Source of the DNA: Alphaproteobacteria bacterium
GTDB lineage: Bacteria > Pseudomonadota > Alphaproteobacteria > UBA828
Assembly: GCA_022826345.1 (NCBI GenBank)
Contig: JAJDVB010000113.1
Location: 1 to 42,424 of the forward strand
DNA length: 42,424 bases
Direction of reading: 5' to 3'
Both the position numbers and the translations under genes were made by a program. Below are positions 8,419 to 18,511 of this stretch, piece after piece. The notes beneath the pieces are model-generated. The model saw nothing but the letters and a program-made list of their open reading frames with translations. It had not been told where the DNA came from and did no database searches. How positions within the stretch are numbered: position 1 is the stretch's first letter; every line of letters begins with the position of its first letter.

Positions 8419-8508
8419 CGTCATGCCCGGACATGATCCGGGCATCTCCTCGCCCCGCGCGAGACCGCGGCGCGCCGTTGGATGGCCGGGTCAAGCCCGG
8501 CCATGACG
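8419..8508. repeat. REP/MITE-like element with two hairpins between permease genes
   Basis: Two perfect or near-perfect palindromes sit back to back: ATGCCCGG...CCGGGCAT (8423-8445) and ATGGCCGGG...CCCGGCCAT (8482-8504). The ends CGTCATG and CATGACG are themselves inverted, so the whole 90 bp is one symmetrical unit. Intergenic elements of this type occur in many copies in alphaproteobacterial genomes. It lies in the 193-bp gap between two importer permease genes, where a folded RNA could affect relative expression (inference). Confidence 0.82.
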
Positions 8509-8569
8509 AGGAGGGTGGTGCCGAAATGGCTTATGCCCGTTTGCGGGTCGATGCACGAGGCCGGCCGGC

Positions 8570-9409
8570 ATGAGTATCAAGAACTACAGGCTGGTCCGGC
8601 TGCTGCTGCTGATCTTCCTCGGCGTGTGGCTGGTGCTGATCATGTTCCCCTTCTACTTCCAGATCATCACCTCGCTGAAGGACGTGGCGGAGGTCAACAG
8701 GATCCAGCCGACGTTCTGGCCGGAAGTGTTCGTGCTCGAGAACTATTCCGCGATCTGGAACGAGCCGGGCAACTTCAAGTCGTTGGTGGACAGCTTCATC
8801 ATCGCGACGTGCAACACCATCCTCTCGCTCTTCTTCGGCACGCTGGCGGGCTACGCGCTGGCGCGCTTCCCGCGCCAGTCGGGCGGCGAGAACGTGGCGA
8901 TGTGGATCCTGTCGAACCGGATGTTCCCGCCGGTGGCGGTCCTGCTGCCCATGTTCTTCCTGTTCGAGGAGCTGTTCGGCACCACCGACACGCACATGGC
9001 GCTGATCATCCTCTATCTGGTCTTCAACATGCCGCTCGCGGTGTGGCTAATGATGGTCTTCTTCCGCGACGTGCCGCGCGAGCTGGAAGAGGCGGCCTAC
9101 GTGGACGGCCACAAGCCGTTCAAGGTGTTCTTCACGATCACGCTGCCGCTGGTCGGCCCCGGCATGATCGCGGTCGCTATGCTGTGTTGGATCTTCGCGT
9201 GGAACGAGTACCTGTTCGCCAACATGTTCATCGGCACGGACGTGAAGACCTTCCCGGTGATCATCCCGAGCTTCACCAGCGGCAGCCAGACGCTGTGGAA
9301 TCTGGTGATGGCGTTCAGCCTGGTCGCCATGATCCCGCCGGTGGTGCTGTTCATCATCCTGCGCCGCTACATGGTGCGCGGCCTCTCGCTCGGCGTGGTG
9401 AAGGGCTGA
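8570..9409 (+). CDS. ABC sugar-type importer, MalG/UgpE-like permease
   Basis: A 279-residue second membrane subunit of the same importer. The first helix is LLLLIFLGVWLVLIMFPFYF, five further helices follow, and the EAA loop reads LEEAAYVDGHKPFKVFFTIT. The C-terminus MVRGLSLGVVKG matches the MalG/UgpE type. ATG at 8570 follows the REP-containing spacer. The ATPase gene starts 2 bp after the stop, so these are translated together. Confidence 0.92.
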   Translation: MSIKNYRLVRLLLLIFLGVWLVLIMFPFYFQIITSLKDVAEVNRIQPTFWPEVFVLENYSAIWNEPGNFKSLVDSFIIATCNTILSLFFGTLAGYALARFPRQSGGENVAMWILSNRMFPPVAVLLPMFFLFEELFGTTDTHMALIILYLVFNMPLAVWLMMVFFRDVPRELEEAAYVDGHKPFKVFFTITLPLVGPGMIAVAMLCWIFAWNEYLFANMFIGTDVKTFPVIIPSFTSGSQTLWNLVMAFSLVAMIPPVVLFIILRRYMVRGLSLGVVKG

Positions 9410-9410
9410 G

Positions 9411-10520
9411 ATGGCGCGGCTGGAGCTGCAGGGCATCTGCAAGGGGTGGGACTATCCCATCTTGGATGAGCTTGACCTGACCATCGAGGACGGCGAGTTC
9501 TTCTGCATCCTAGGGCCGTCCGGTATCAGCAAGACGACTCTGCTGCGCATCGTCGCAGGCCTCGAATCCCCCGATGCCGGGCGGGTCATCCTGAACGGCG
9601 AGGACATCACCGATGTGCCGCCCTATCACCGGCCTGTGGCGCTGACCTTCGAGAGCTACGCGCTCTATCCGCATCGCAGCGTCTTCGACAACATCGCGAG
9701 CCCGCTGCGCGCGCAGAAGCTACCGCGCAGCGAGATCGAGGCGCGCATCGGTGAGGTGGCGCGCATCCTGCGGATCGAGGAGCTGCTGCCGCGCCGGCCG
9801 AACGAGGCCTCGGGCGGCCAGATGCAGCGCATCTCGCTGGCGCGGACCTTGGTCAAGCGGCCCGAGGTCTTCCTCCTCGATGAGCCGATCAGCCATCTCG
9901 ACGCGCGGATTCGTTACGAGCTGCGCCAGCAGTTCCACCGGCTCGAGGCGCTCCGCACGGTGGCGACGATCTACGTGACCCACGACTACACCGAGGCGCT
10001 CTCGCTGGGCGACCGCGTCGGCATCATGGGGCGAGCGGGGCTGGTGCAGACCGGCCTGCCGCGGGACATCTTCGAGCGGCCGAATTCGCTCTTCGTGGCC
10101 CAACACGTGGGCCAGCCGCCCATCAACCTGATCGACTGTGCGCTCCGGCGCGAGGACGGTGCGCTCCACGTCGCGAGCCAGGAGACGCAGCTCTCCTTCC
10201 CGCTTGCCGCCGATCATGTCGCCACCCTGGAGGCGCGCAACGAGCCGGCACTGGTCGCCGGTATCAGGCCGCAGCATCTGGAGGCGATGGCGGACGATGC
10301 CGATGCGGGCGGGCGGCATGTGATGGAGGGCCGCGCCGAGATTTACGAGGCGTTGGGTTCCATGGGCGTGCTCGTCGCCGATGTCGGCGGTGCGAAGCTC
10401 ACGATGATCACGGCGCCCGATGCGCATATCGAGCCGGGTCAGCCGCTCAGGATCGCGCTCAGGACCGAGCGGGTGCACTATTTCGACATGCAGAACGGCG
10501 TCTCTCTGTTCGACGGATAG
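9411..10520 (+). CDS. ABC importer ATPase 1, altered Walker A and Q-loop
   Basis: A 369-residue ATPase of the MalK/UgpC type with a C-terminal TOBE regulatory domain (about 240-369). Walker A reads GPSGISKTT (35-43): the near-invariant glycine before Lys41 is serine. The Q-loop position is Glu81 (TFESYALYPH) instead of Gln. The signature is ASGGQMQR (133-140), Walker B FLLDEP with Glu158, and the switch histidine is His191. So one half of its nucleotide site is unusual while the signature and catalytic glutamate remain. It pairs with the next gene to form a heterodimer, as in GlpS/GlpT-type systems. The gene class is sure; reduced ATPase activity is inference. Confidence 0.92.
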   Translation: MARLELQGICKGWDYPILDELDLTIEDGEFFCILGPSGISKTTLLRIVAGLESPDAGRVILNGEDITDVPPYHRPVALTFESYALYPHRSVFDNIASPLRAQKLPRSEIEARIGEVARILRIEELLPRRPNEASGGQMQRISLARTLVKRPEVFLLDEPISHLDARIRYELRQQFHRLEALRTVATIYVTHDYTEALSLGDRVGIMGRAGLVQTGLPRDIFERPNSLFVAQHVGQPPINLIDCALRREDGALHVASQETQLSFPLAADHVATLEARNEPALVAGIRPQHLEAMADDADAGGRHVMEGRAEIYEALGSMGVLVADVGGAKLTMITAPDAHIEPGQPLRIALRTERVHYFDMQNGVSLFDG

Positions 10521-10525
10521 CGGCG

Positions 10526-11626
10526 ATGGCGGAAGTCAGGCTGAGCGAGGTCAACAAGGTCTACGAAAGCCGCGGCCAGCAGGTTCACGCGGTCCGCGAC
10601 CTCGACCTCGTGGTTGAGGATGGCGAATTCGTCTCCATCGTAGGGCCGTCCGGCTGCGGCAAGTCCACCACGCTGCGCATGATCGTGGGCCTGGAGAAGG
10701 CCACATCAGGCCGGATCCTGTTCAACGGTGACATGGTCAACGACCTCGATCCGCAGGAGCGGAACGTGGCGATGGCGTTCGAGAACTACGCCCTCTATCC
10801 CAACTTCAGCGCCGAGGAGAATATCGGCTTCCCGCTGGAGGCGCGGGGGGTTCCCAAGCCCGAGCGCCGCCGCCGCGTGCGCGAGCTGGCCGGGCTGCTC
10901 CAGATCGAAAACATCCTGCACCAGCAGCCCAACACGCTCTCCGGCGGCCAGAAGCAGCGGGTCTCGCTGGCGCGCGCGCTGATCCGCGAGCCCGCCGCCT
11001 TCATCCTCGACGAGGTGCTGGGCCATGTGGACGGGCACCTGCGCTTCCAGATGCTGTTCGACCTCAAGCGCCTGCATCAGTCGCTCGACAGCACCATGAT
11101 CTTCGTTACCCACGATCAGATGGAGGCGATCGCGCTCTCCGACCGGATCGCCGTGCTCCACCAGGGGCGATTGGTACAAAGCGGCACCCGCGACGAGCTC
11201 TATGACACGCCGGCGACACGGTTCGTCGCCGACTTCATCGGCGAGCCGCCGACCAACTTCTTCGACGCCCGATTCGTCGAGGAAGAAGGGGAGGGAATGC
11301 TGCGCGCGGACGATCTCGCGCTGCGGACGACGGCCGAAACCGCCGCCCGTTTGCGCGCCCGCGACGACCAGCGCTATGTCGTTGGCATCCGTCCGCAAAA
11401 CCTGTTATGCACGCCACGAGCGGGCACGATCAGTTTCGACGCCACGATCGACATCCATGAATATCTGGGAGAGCGCTCCATCCTCACCCTGCGCCGGGGC
11501 GGGCAGGGTTTTCAGGCCCTGGCGTCGGCCGAGGGATCATGGGTGCCTGACGAGCAGATCACGCTCTACTACCGGCCCGACGACATCATGGTGTTCGACG
11601 CGGAGTCGGAAGCTCTCATCGCCTGA
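10526..11626 (+). CDS. ABC importer ATPase 2, altered Q-loop and D-loop
   Basis: A 366-residue partner ATPase of the MalK/UgpC type with a C-terminal TOBE domain. Walker A is canonical (GPSGCGKST, Lys46), the signature is LSGGQKQR (138-145), Walker B FILDE with Glu163, and the switch histidine is His196. The Q-loop again has glutamate (AFENYALYPN, Glu86). The D-loop reads VLGHVDG where relatives have PLSNLDA. The start lies 5 bp after the stop of ATPase 1. Two dissimilar ATPases in one importer operon imply an asymmetric nucleotide-binding pair. Confidence 0.92.
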   Translation: MAEVRLSEVNKVYESRGQQVHAVRDLDLVVEDGEFVSIVGPSGCGKSTTLRMIVGLEKATSGRILFNGDMVNDLDPQERNVAMAFENYALYPNFSAEENIGFPLEARGVPKPERRRRVRELAGLLQIENILHQQPNTLSGGQKQRVSLARALIREPAAFILDEVLGHVDGHLRFQMLFDLKRLHQSLDSTMIFVTHDQMEAIALSDRIAVLHQGRLVQSGTRDELYDTPATRFVADFIGEPPTNFFDARFVEEEGEGMLRADDLALRTTAETAARLRARDDQRYVVGIRPQNLLCTPRAGTISFDATIDIHEYLGERSILTLRRGGQGFQALASAEGSWVPDEQITLYYRPDDIMVFDAESEALIA

Positions 11627-11689
11627 ACGCGACCGGGCGAGGTAACGAGCGGCAATGTTTTTGGGTTGAACGCACGAAGGAGACACGAA

Positions 11690-13237
11690 ATGGGTATGTT
11701 TAGCCACATTACGCGGCGCAAGTTCCTCAAAGGCGCGGCGGCCGGTGCAGCGGCTCTCGGCGCCTCCGGTGTCGCGGCGCCACGGCTCGGCCGCGCGGCC
11801 CAGGCGGTACCGCCGGGCAAGAAGCTCTTCAACGATGTGGAGCTGACCTACTTCCAGGATTCCAACTGGCTGCACGCGCCGCTCTGGCTCTCCGACCACC
11901 TGATGGCGGAGGCCGGCGTCGGCATCAAGAGCCGGGAGCAGTACGACGGCGGCGATGCGGTCGCGAAGATTCTGCCGCAGCTCCTCTCCCGCAACCCGCG
12001 CTTCGACTGGGTTCAGTTCCCGAGCCTGTTCTTCGGCGCGTTCGCGGAGACCGGCCAGCTCGAGCCGCTCGACCAGTATCTCGAGAAGTACGAAGGCACG
12101 TCCGAGTATCTGGACTGGGTCATGCCCGCCTACCGCGAGTTCTACACGAAGTGGGCCGGTCAGACCTACGGCATCATGCTGGATGGCGACATCCACATCC
12201 TCCACTACCGCAAGTCCTTCTTCGAGCGTCCGGAGCTGCAGAAGAAGTTCTCCAAGCGCTTCCAGCGCGATCTCGCCGTTCCGAAGACCTGGTTCGAGTT
12301 CCTCGACGCGACGCAGTTCTTCACTGAAGAGCTGTCGGAGTCCGAGGGCGTCTACGGCTCGTCCATGGTCATCAACCCGCCGAACTTCGGCTGGGGCTTC
12401 TGGATGGACGTGGCCGCGGGCAACGGGGTCAACTACTTCGACGAGAACATGAACCCGACGATCAACACGGCGCAGGCCGTCGAGGCGTTGGATCTGTTCA
12501 AGGAGATCGTCCAGTTCGGCCCGCCCGGGAAAGAGTCGCTCGGTCTCTCCACCAGCATCCAGCGCTGGCAGTCGGGCGGCGACGTGATGTCGGTCTGGTG
12601 GATCGACCTCGCCGAGTTCACGGTGCAGCAGCAGGGCATGGAGCGCGCCGAGGATCAGCGCGGCGACATCGTTCCCGGCTGGCCGCAAGAGGACGGCTCC
12701 ATCAACCACCGGGCGATCTCGCTCTGGTGTCGCACCGGCGCCATTCCGAAGAACGCGCCGGAGGACGTGAAGGAAGCCGCGTTCTATTTCCTCTATCGCA
12801 TGTCGCACCCGGATTATTCCGACGACATCGTGGCGGACGAGTATTGCGGCTCCGATCCGTTTGGCGTCAGCCACTACACCGACGCCGCGGCCCAGAAGTA
12901 CCTGGAACCCAACCCGCAGCGTGGGACCAGCGACATCTGGCCCACCAACTCGGGCATCTTCCAGAACTTCGACACCTCGCGGAACCATCTGGACGCGGGC
13001 CTGAAGAACGTCGAGGTCGGCTATCCGCAGTTCTTCTGGGAGGGCGCATCCGAGTACGGCGACGCGCTCGGCCGGAACATCCAGAAGGCGATCGCCGGCG
13101 AGCTGACCAGCCAGCAGGCGCTCGACGAGGCGGCCGAGGAATGGGTCCAGATCGTGCAGAAGCTGGGCATCGATAGTCAGAAGGCCCAGTACGCCAACTT
13201 CGTAGAGGGCGCGCGTTCGCTCGGCTACAAGATCTAG
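11690..13237 (+). CDS. Tat-exported ABC solute-binding protein, family 1
   Basis: A 515-residue periplasmic receptor for the importer encoded just upstream. The N-terminus has a twin-arginine signal (ITRRKFLKGAAAG, then an alanine-rich stretch), so it is exported folded. The body has the family-1 layout (IHILHYRKSFFERPELQKKF, TWFEFLDATQFFTEEL, INTAQAVEALDLFKEI). At about 480 mature residues it is larger than most sugar-binding proteins. ATG at 11690 is chosen over the earlier in-frame start at 11666 because AAGGAGA lies 6 bases upstream. The ligand is unknown. An intrinsic terminator follows. Confidence 0.9.
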   Translation: MGMFSHITRRKFLKGAAAGAAALGASGVAAPRLGRAAQAVPPGKKLFNDVELTYFQDSNWLHAPLWLSDHLMAEAGVGIKSREQYDGGDAVAKILPQLLSRNPRFDWVQFPSLFFGAFAETGQLEPLDQYLEKYEGTSEYLDWVMPAYREFYTKWAGQTYGIMLDGDIHILHYRKSFFERPELQKKFSKRFQRDLAVPKTWFEFLDATQFFTEELSESEGVYGSSMVINPPNFGWGFWMDVAAGNGVNYFDENMNPTINTAQAVEALDLFKEIVQFGPPGKESLGLSTSIQRWQSGGDVMSVWWIDLAEFTVQQQGMERAEDQRGDIVPGWPQEDGSINHRAISLWCRTGAIPKNAPEDVKEAAFYFLYRMSHPDYSDDIVADEYCGSDPFGVSHYTDAAAQKYLEPNPQRGTSDIWPTNSGIFQNFDTSRNHLDAGLKNVEVGYPQFFWEGASEYGDALGRNIQKAIAGELTSQQALDEAAEEWVQIVQKLGIDSQKAQYANFVEGARSLGYKI

Positions 13238-13251
13238 GCGTACCGTTATGC

Positions 13252-13298
13252 GGCCGCGGTGCCGCGCCCACGAGGCGTGACGCCGCGGCCCTTTTTCT
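13252..13298 (+). terminator. Rho-independent terminator of ABC importer operon
   Basis: An 8-bp perfect GC stem (GGCCGCGG at 13252-13259, CCGCGGCC at 13283-13290) is followed directly by CTTTTTCTC. It lies 15 bp after the binding-protein stop and before pckA. This is the clearest intrinsic terminator in the window. Confidence 0.85.
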
Positions 13299-13370
13299 CT
13301 CGCCCGTGGCGGGCCGGCGGAAGACCGATAGCGGGGCGAAGGGCCCGTCTCCCCCGCCGAAGAGCGATCG

Positions 13371-14978
<1,608 letters not shown>

Positions 14979-15080
14979 TGCGCTATTCGGCGCAGGTGGG
15001 CTTGCCTCCCTTCACCTGAAACACCACGTTAGCTACAAGGTACTCGCGCAGGCTGCGCAGCGGGCGCAGGTATCGGCAGG

Positions 15081-16595
15081 ATGGACAACCCCATGAAGAT
15101 TGCATTTTCCGAAATCGCGACACCGGCCAAGGGAGTGGTCGCCGTCGTCGTCACGGAGGAGCGCACCCTTGGTGCGACCGGACGCGGGCTGGACGAGCAG
15201 ACGGGCGGTGCGCTCAGCCGTGCGCTTGGCGCGGGACGCTTCAAGGGGAAGCAGGGCACGTCCACCACCATCGTCGCGCCGCATGGCCTCGACGTCGATG
15301 CCGTGATCCTGGTCGGGCTCGGCAAGCCGGAGAAGATCGACGGGCGCGGGCTGCGGGCGCTCGGCGGCAGCGTGGTCCGCAAGATGAACGCTGCCGGCGC
15401 GAAGGCCGGCGCCGTTGCGGTGGATGCGGTGGAGGGTGCGAGCATCGCGCCGCCGGCGATGGCGGCCGAAATCGCCCTGGGCGCGCGCCTCGGCAGCTAC
15501 AGCTTCGACAAGTACCACACCAAGAAGAAGGACGAGGACAAGAAGAGCCTCGGCGAGCTCACGGTGATGCTCGACGAGCCTGCGGCGGCGGAGGATGCGT
15601 TCGAGGCGAATGCGAGCCTTGCCGATGGCGTCTTCGCCGCGCGCGATCTCGTCTCCGAGCCGAGCAACGTCAAGTATCCGAAGACCATCTCGGAAGACAT
15701 CGAGGCGCTGACCGACGACGGGATCGAGGTCGAGCTGCTGGACCGCGACAAGATGGCCTCGCTCGGCATGGGCTCGCTGCTCGGCGTCGCCCAGGGCAGC
15801 GACCACGAGCCCTATCTCGCGGTCATGCGCTGGAACGGGGCGCCCGAAGGCGCCGACCAGCAGCCTGTCGCCTTCATCGGCAAGGGCGTGACCTTCGATA
15901 CCGGCGGCATCTCCATCAAGCCGAGCCAGGGCATGGAGGAGATGAAGTACGACATGGCGGGCTCGGCGGCCGTGTTCGGGCTGATGAAATGCCTGGCCGG
16001 CCGCAAGGCGCGGGTCAACGCGATCGGCATGGTCGGGCTGGTGGAGAACATGCCCGACGGCAAGGCGCAGCGGCCGGGCGACGTGGTCACCTCCATGTCG
16101 GGCCAGACCATCGAGGTCATCAACACCGACGCCGAGGGCCGCCTCGTGCTGGCCGATGTCCTCTGGTACGCCCAGGCGACTTACAAGCCGCGCTTCATGG
16201 TCGACCTCGCCACGCTGACCGGCGCGATCATCGTCAGCCTCGGCACCTACCACGCCGGGCTCTTCAGCAACGACGACGAGCTGTCGGAGCGGCTGATCGC
16301 AGCGGGCAAGGAGAGCGGCGAGGAGGTCTGGCGCATGCCGCTCGGCGATCGCTACAACAAGGACATCGATTCCGCCATCGCCGACATGAAGAACGTCGGC
16401 AAGGGGCGGGAGGCCGGCAGCGTCGCCGGCGCGGTCTTCCTCGAGCGTTTCGTCAACGGCGTGCCGTGGGCCCACCTGGACATCGCGGGCATGGCCTGGA
16501 TGAAGGGCAGCCACGACCCGACCGTGCCCAAGGGCGCGTCGGGCTTCGGCGTCCGCCTGCTCGACCAGCTGGTGCGCTCGCACTACGAGGGCTGA
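15081..16595 (+). CDS. pepA: Leucyl aminopeptidase PepA (M17)
   Basis: A 504-residue cytosolic zinc/manganese aminopeptidase. The N-terminal macro-like domain is followed by the catalytic domain with VAFIGKGVTFDTGGISIKPS, YDMAGSAAVFG and the M17 signature NTDAEGRLVLADVL. The C-terminus WAHLDIAGMAW...GASGFGVRLLDQLV is typical. Two starts are possible, ATG 15081 (MDNPMKIAF) or ATG 15093 (MKIAF); many homologues begin at the latter. holC follows 10 bp downstream, as in many proteobacteria. Confidence 0.96.
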   Translation: MDNPMKIAFSEIATPAKGVVAVVVTEERTLGATGRGLDEQTGGALSRALGAGRFKGKQGTSTTIVAPHGLDVDAVILVGLGKPEKIDGRGLRALGGSVVRKMNAAGAKAGAVAVDAVEGASIAPPAMAAEIALGARLGSYSFDKYHTKKKDEDKKSLGELTVMLDEPAAAEDAFEANASLADGVFAARDLVSEPSNVKYPKTISEDIEALTDDGIEVELLDRDKMASLGMGSLLGVAQGSDHEPYLAVMRWNGAPEGADQQPVAFIGKGVTFDTGGISIKPSQGMEEMKYDMAGSAAVFGLMKCLAGRKARVNAIGMVGLVENMPDGKAQRPGDVVTSMSGQTIEVINTDAEGRLVLADVLWYAQATYKPRFMVDLATLTGAIIVSLGTYHAGLFSNDDELSERLIAAGKESGEEVWRMPLGDRYNKDIDSAIADMKNVGKGREAGSVAGAVFLERFVNGVPWAHLDIAGMAWMKGSHDPTVPKGASGFGVRLLDQLVRSHYEG

Positions 16596-16605
16596 CGCCG
16601 GCGCG

Positions 16606-17055
16606 ATGGTCGAGATCGCCTTCTACCAGCTACGCCGCACGCCGCTGGAGAAGGCGCTTCCCAAGCTATTGGAGAAGGTGCTGGAGAGCGGGCGCCGCGC
16701 AGTGGTGCTCGCGGCCTCGGAGGAGCGTGCGGAGGCGCTAAACGCGGCGCTCTGGACCTACGACCAGGGATCGTTCCTGCCTCACGGCACGGCGCGCGAT
16801 GGTCAGTCCGAGCGCCAGCCGATCTTTCTCGCCACCGACGATACCAATCCCAACGGCGCCGAGATCGCCGTCATGGTCGACGGTGTCGCCCCTGCCGACT
16901 CCGGCCGCTTCGAGCGCTGCCTCGACATGTTCGACGGCACCGACCCGGCGGCGCTGGAGGCGGCACGCGCTCGCTGGCGGGCGCACAAGGAGCGGGGCGA
17001 TACGGTCACCTATTGGGAGCAGACCCAGAGCGGCGGATGGGAACAGCGAGCGTAG
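16606..17055 (+). CDS. holC: DNA polymerase III chi subunit HolC
   Basis: A 149-residue subunit of the clamp-loader complex that links SSB to the replicase. The family pattern is visible: EIAFYQLRRTPLEKALPKLLEKVLESGRRAVVLAASEERAEALN cut into its two helices, then LWTYDQGSFLPHG and QPIFLATDDTNPNGAEIAVMVDG. Length and the position just after pepA agree with the usual pepA-holC arrangement. Its last 19 bases probably overlap the next gene. Confidence 0.96.
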   Translation: MVEIAFYQLRRTPLEKALPKLLEKVLESGRRAVVLAASEERAEALNAALWTYDQGSFLPHGTARDGQSERQPIFLATDDTNPNGAEIAVMVDGVAPADSGRFERCLDMFDGTDPAALEAARARWRAHKERGDTVTYWEQTQSGGWEQRA

Positions 17056-18446
17056 TCGGTTCGAAAAACGTGACCGACAGGATCCGGGCCGATCTCTGCG
17101 TGATCGGCGCCGGCTCAGCGGGGCTTTCGCTTGCTGCCGGCGCGGTCCAGATGGGCGCCTCGGTGATCCTGATCGAGCAGTCCCGGATGGGGGGTGAGTG
17201 CCTGAACACCGGCTGCGTTCCCTCCAAGGCCCTGCTGGCTGCTGCCGCGCGGGGCGATGACTTCGCTGCCGCCTACGACCACATGCGGGGAGCCATCGCA
17301 GCGATCGAGCCGCATGATTCGGTCGAGCGCTTCCGCGGCCTCGGCGTCCACGTGGAGCTCGGCAAAGCCCAGTTTGTCGCGCCACGATTCCTGGAGGTGG
17401 GCAGCACCAGCGTCACCGCGCGGCGTTTCATCATCGCCACGGGGTCTGCGCCGGTGGTGCCGGCAATTCCGGGGCTCGACTCGGTGCCCTACTTCACCAA
17501 CGAGACCCTGTTCGACTCGGCGCCAGAGCCGACCCATCTGCTGGTGCTGGGCGGCGGCCCGGTCGGGGCCGAGATGGCCCAGGCCTACCGCCGTCTCGGG
17601 GCGCAGGTCACGCTGTTCGAATCCAGGCGGCTGCTCGGGCGGGACGATCCCGAGCTTGCGGCCATCGTGCGTGCGCGGCTGATCGAAGAGGGCGTGACGG
17701 TCCAAGAGGAGAGCCGGGTCACGGCGGCCGAGGCGAGTGCGGATGGCGGTGTCACGCTCACCTGCGGCGAGGGCGATGCGAGCCGGCGGGTCAGCGGCTC
17801 GCACCTTCTGGTGGCGGCAGGGCGTCGGCCCAAGATCGACGGTCTTGGTCTAGAGAACGCGAAGGTCGCGCTCAACGACGGCGTGCCGCTGGTGGACCGG
17901 CACCTGCGCACGACCAACAAGCGCATCTTCGCGGCGGGTGACGTGGTAGGCCCCTATCGCTTCACCCACACGGCGAGCTACCAGTCGCGCATCATCATCA
18001 CCAACGCGCTCTTCCGGCTCCCCGCGAAGGCCCGCTACAGCGCGGTGCCGTGGGTCACCTATACCGATCCCGAGCTTGCCCATGTCGGTATGAGCGAGGC
18101 GGATGCACGGGCCAAGGGTAACGAGTTGCGCATCCTGCGATTCTCCTTCGATGAGAACGACCGCGCCATTGCCGAAGGCGCCACGGCCGGACTGGTCAAG
18201 GTGGTCGCCACGAAGCGCGGCCGGGTGCTGGGCGCCTCCATCGTCGGCAAGCATGCCGGCGAGCTGATCCTGCCGTGGGTGCTCGCGGTGCAGTGCCGGA
18301 TCGGGGTCAGCAAGATCGCGCAGGCGATCGTGCCCTATCCGACCATGAGCGAGGCGAGTGCCAGGGCCGCCGGCAGCTTCCACGCGCCGATGCTGTTCAG
18401 CCCGCGCACGCGCCGTCTGGTACGCATGCTCGCCCGATTAGGGTAG
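17037..18446 (+). CDS. Mercuric-reductase / lipoamide-dehydrogenase-like flavoprotein
   Basis: A 469-residue class-I pyridine nucleotide-disulfide oxidoreductase with an FAD-binding fold (CVIGAGSAGLSLAAGA), redox-active cysteines Cys55 and Cys60 (GGECLNTGCVPSKAL), an NAD(P)-binding fold (LLVLGGGPVGAEMA) and a dimerisation domain. The C-terminus (HAPMLFSPRTRRLVRML) lacks the HP dyad usual in dihydrolipoamide dehydrogenase, and no MerR or other mer genes are nearby, so a true mercury or 2-oxoacid-complex role is unlikely. ATG at 17037 overlaps holC; GTG at 17070 is the alternative. A sensor kinase follows 65 bp downstream and may be co-transcribed. Confidence 0.9.
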   Translation: MGTASVVGSKNVTDRIRADLCVIGAGSAGLSLAAGAVQMGASVILIEQSRMGGECLNTGCVPSKALLAAAARGDDFAAAYDHMRGAIAAIEPHDSVERFRGLGVHVELGKAQFVAPRFLEVGSTSVTARRFIIATGSAPVVPAIPGLDSVPYFTNETLFDSAPEPTHLLVLGGGPVGAEMAQAYRRLGAQVTLFESRRLLGRDDPELAAIVRARLIEEGVTVQEESRVTAAEASADGGVTLTCGEGDASRRVSGSHLLVAAGRRPKIDGLGLENAKVALNDGVPLVDRHLRTTNKRIFAAGDVVGPYRFTHTASYQSRIIITNALFRLPAKARYSAVPWVTYTDPELAHVGMSEADARAKGNELRILRFSFDENDRAIAEGATAGLVKVVATKRGRVLGASIVGKHAGELILPWVLAVQCRIGVSKIAQAIVPYPTMSEASARAAGSFHAPMLFSPRTRRLVRMLARLG

Positions 18447-18511
18447 GCGGGCACTACTCGCTGACTCTATAGTCGGGTTGGCGAGGCAACAGGCGATCGC
18501 TCCGGGACATC

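Noticed and set aside
15033..16583. 516-residue open frame antisense to pepA
   Set aside because: Shadow of the PepA coding frame; no recognisable motif.
17037..18446. Mercury resistance (merA)
   Set aside because: No merR, merT or merP is nearby, and no heavy-metal-associated N-terminal domain or C-terminal Cys pair is seen; the family is broader than MerA.
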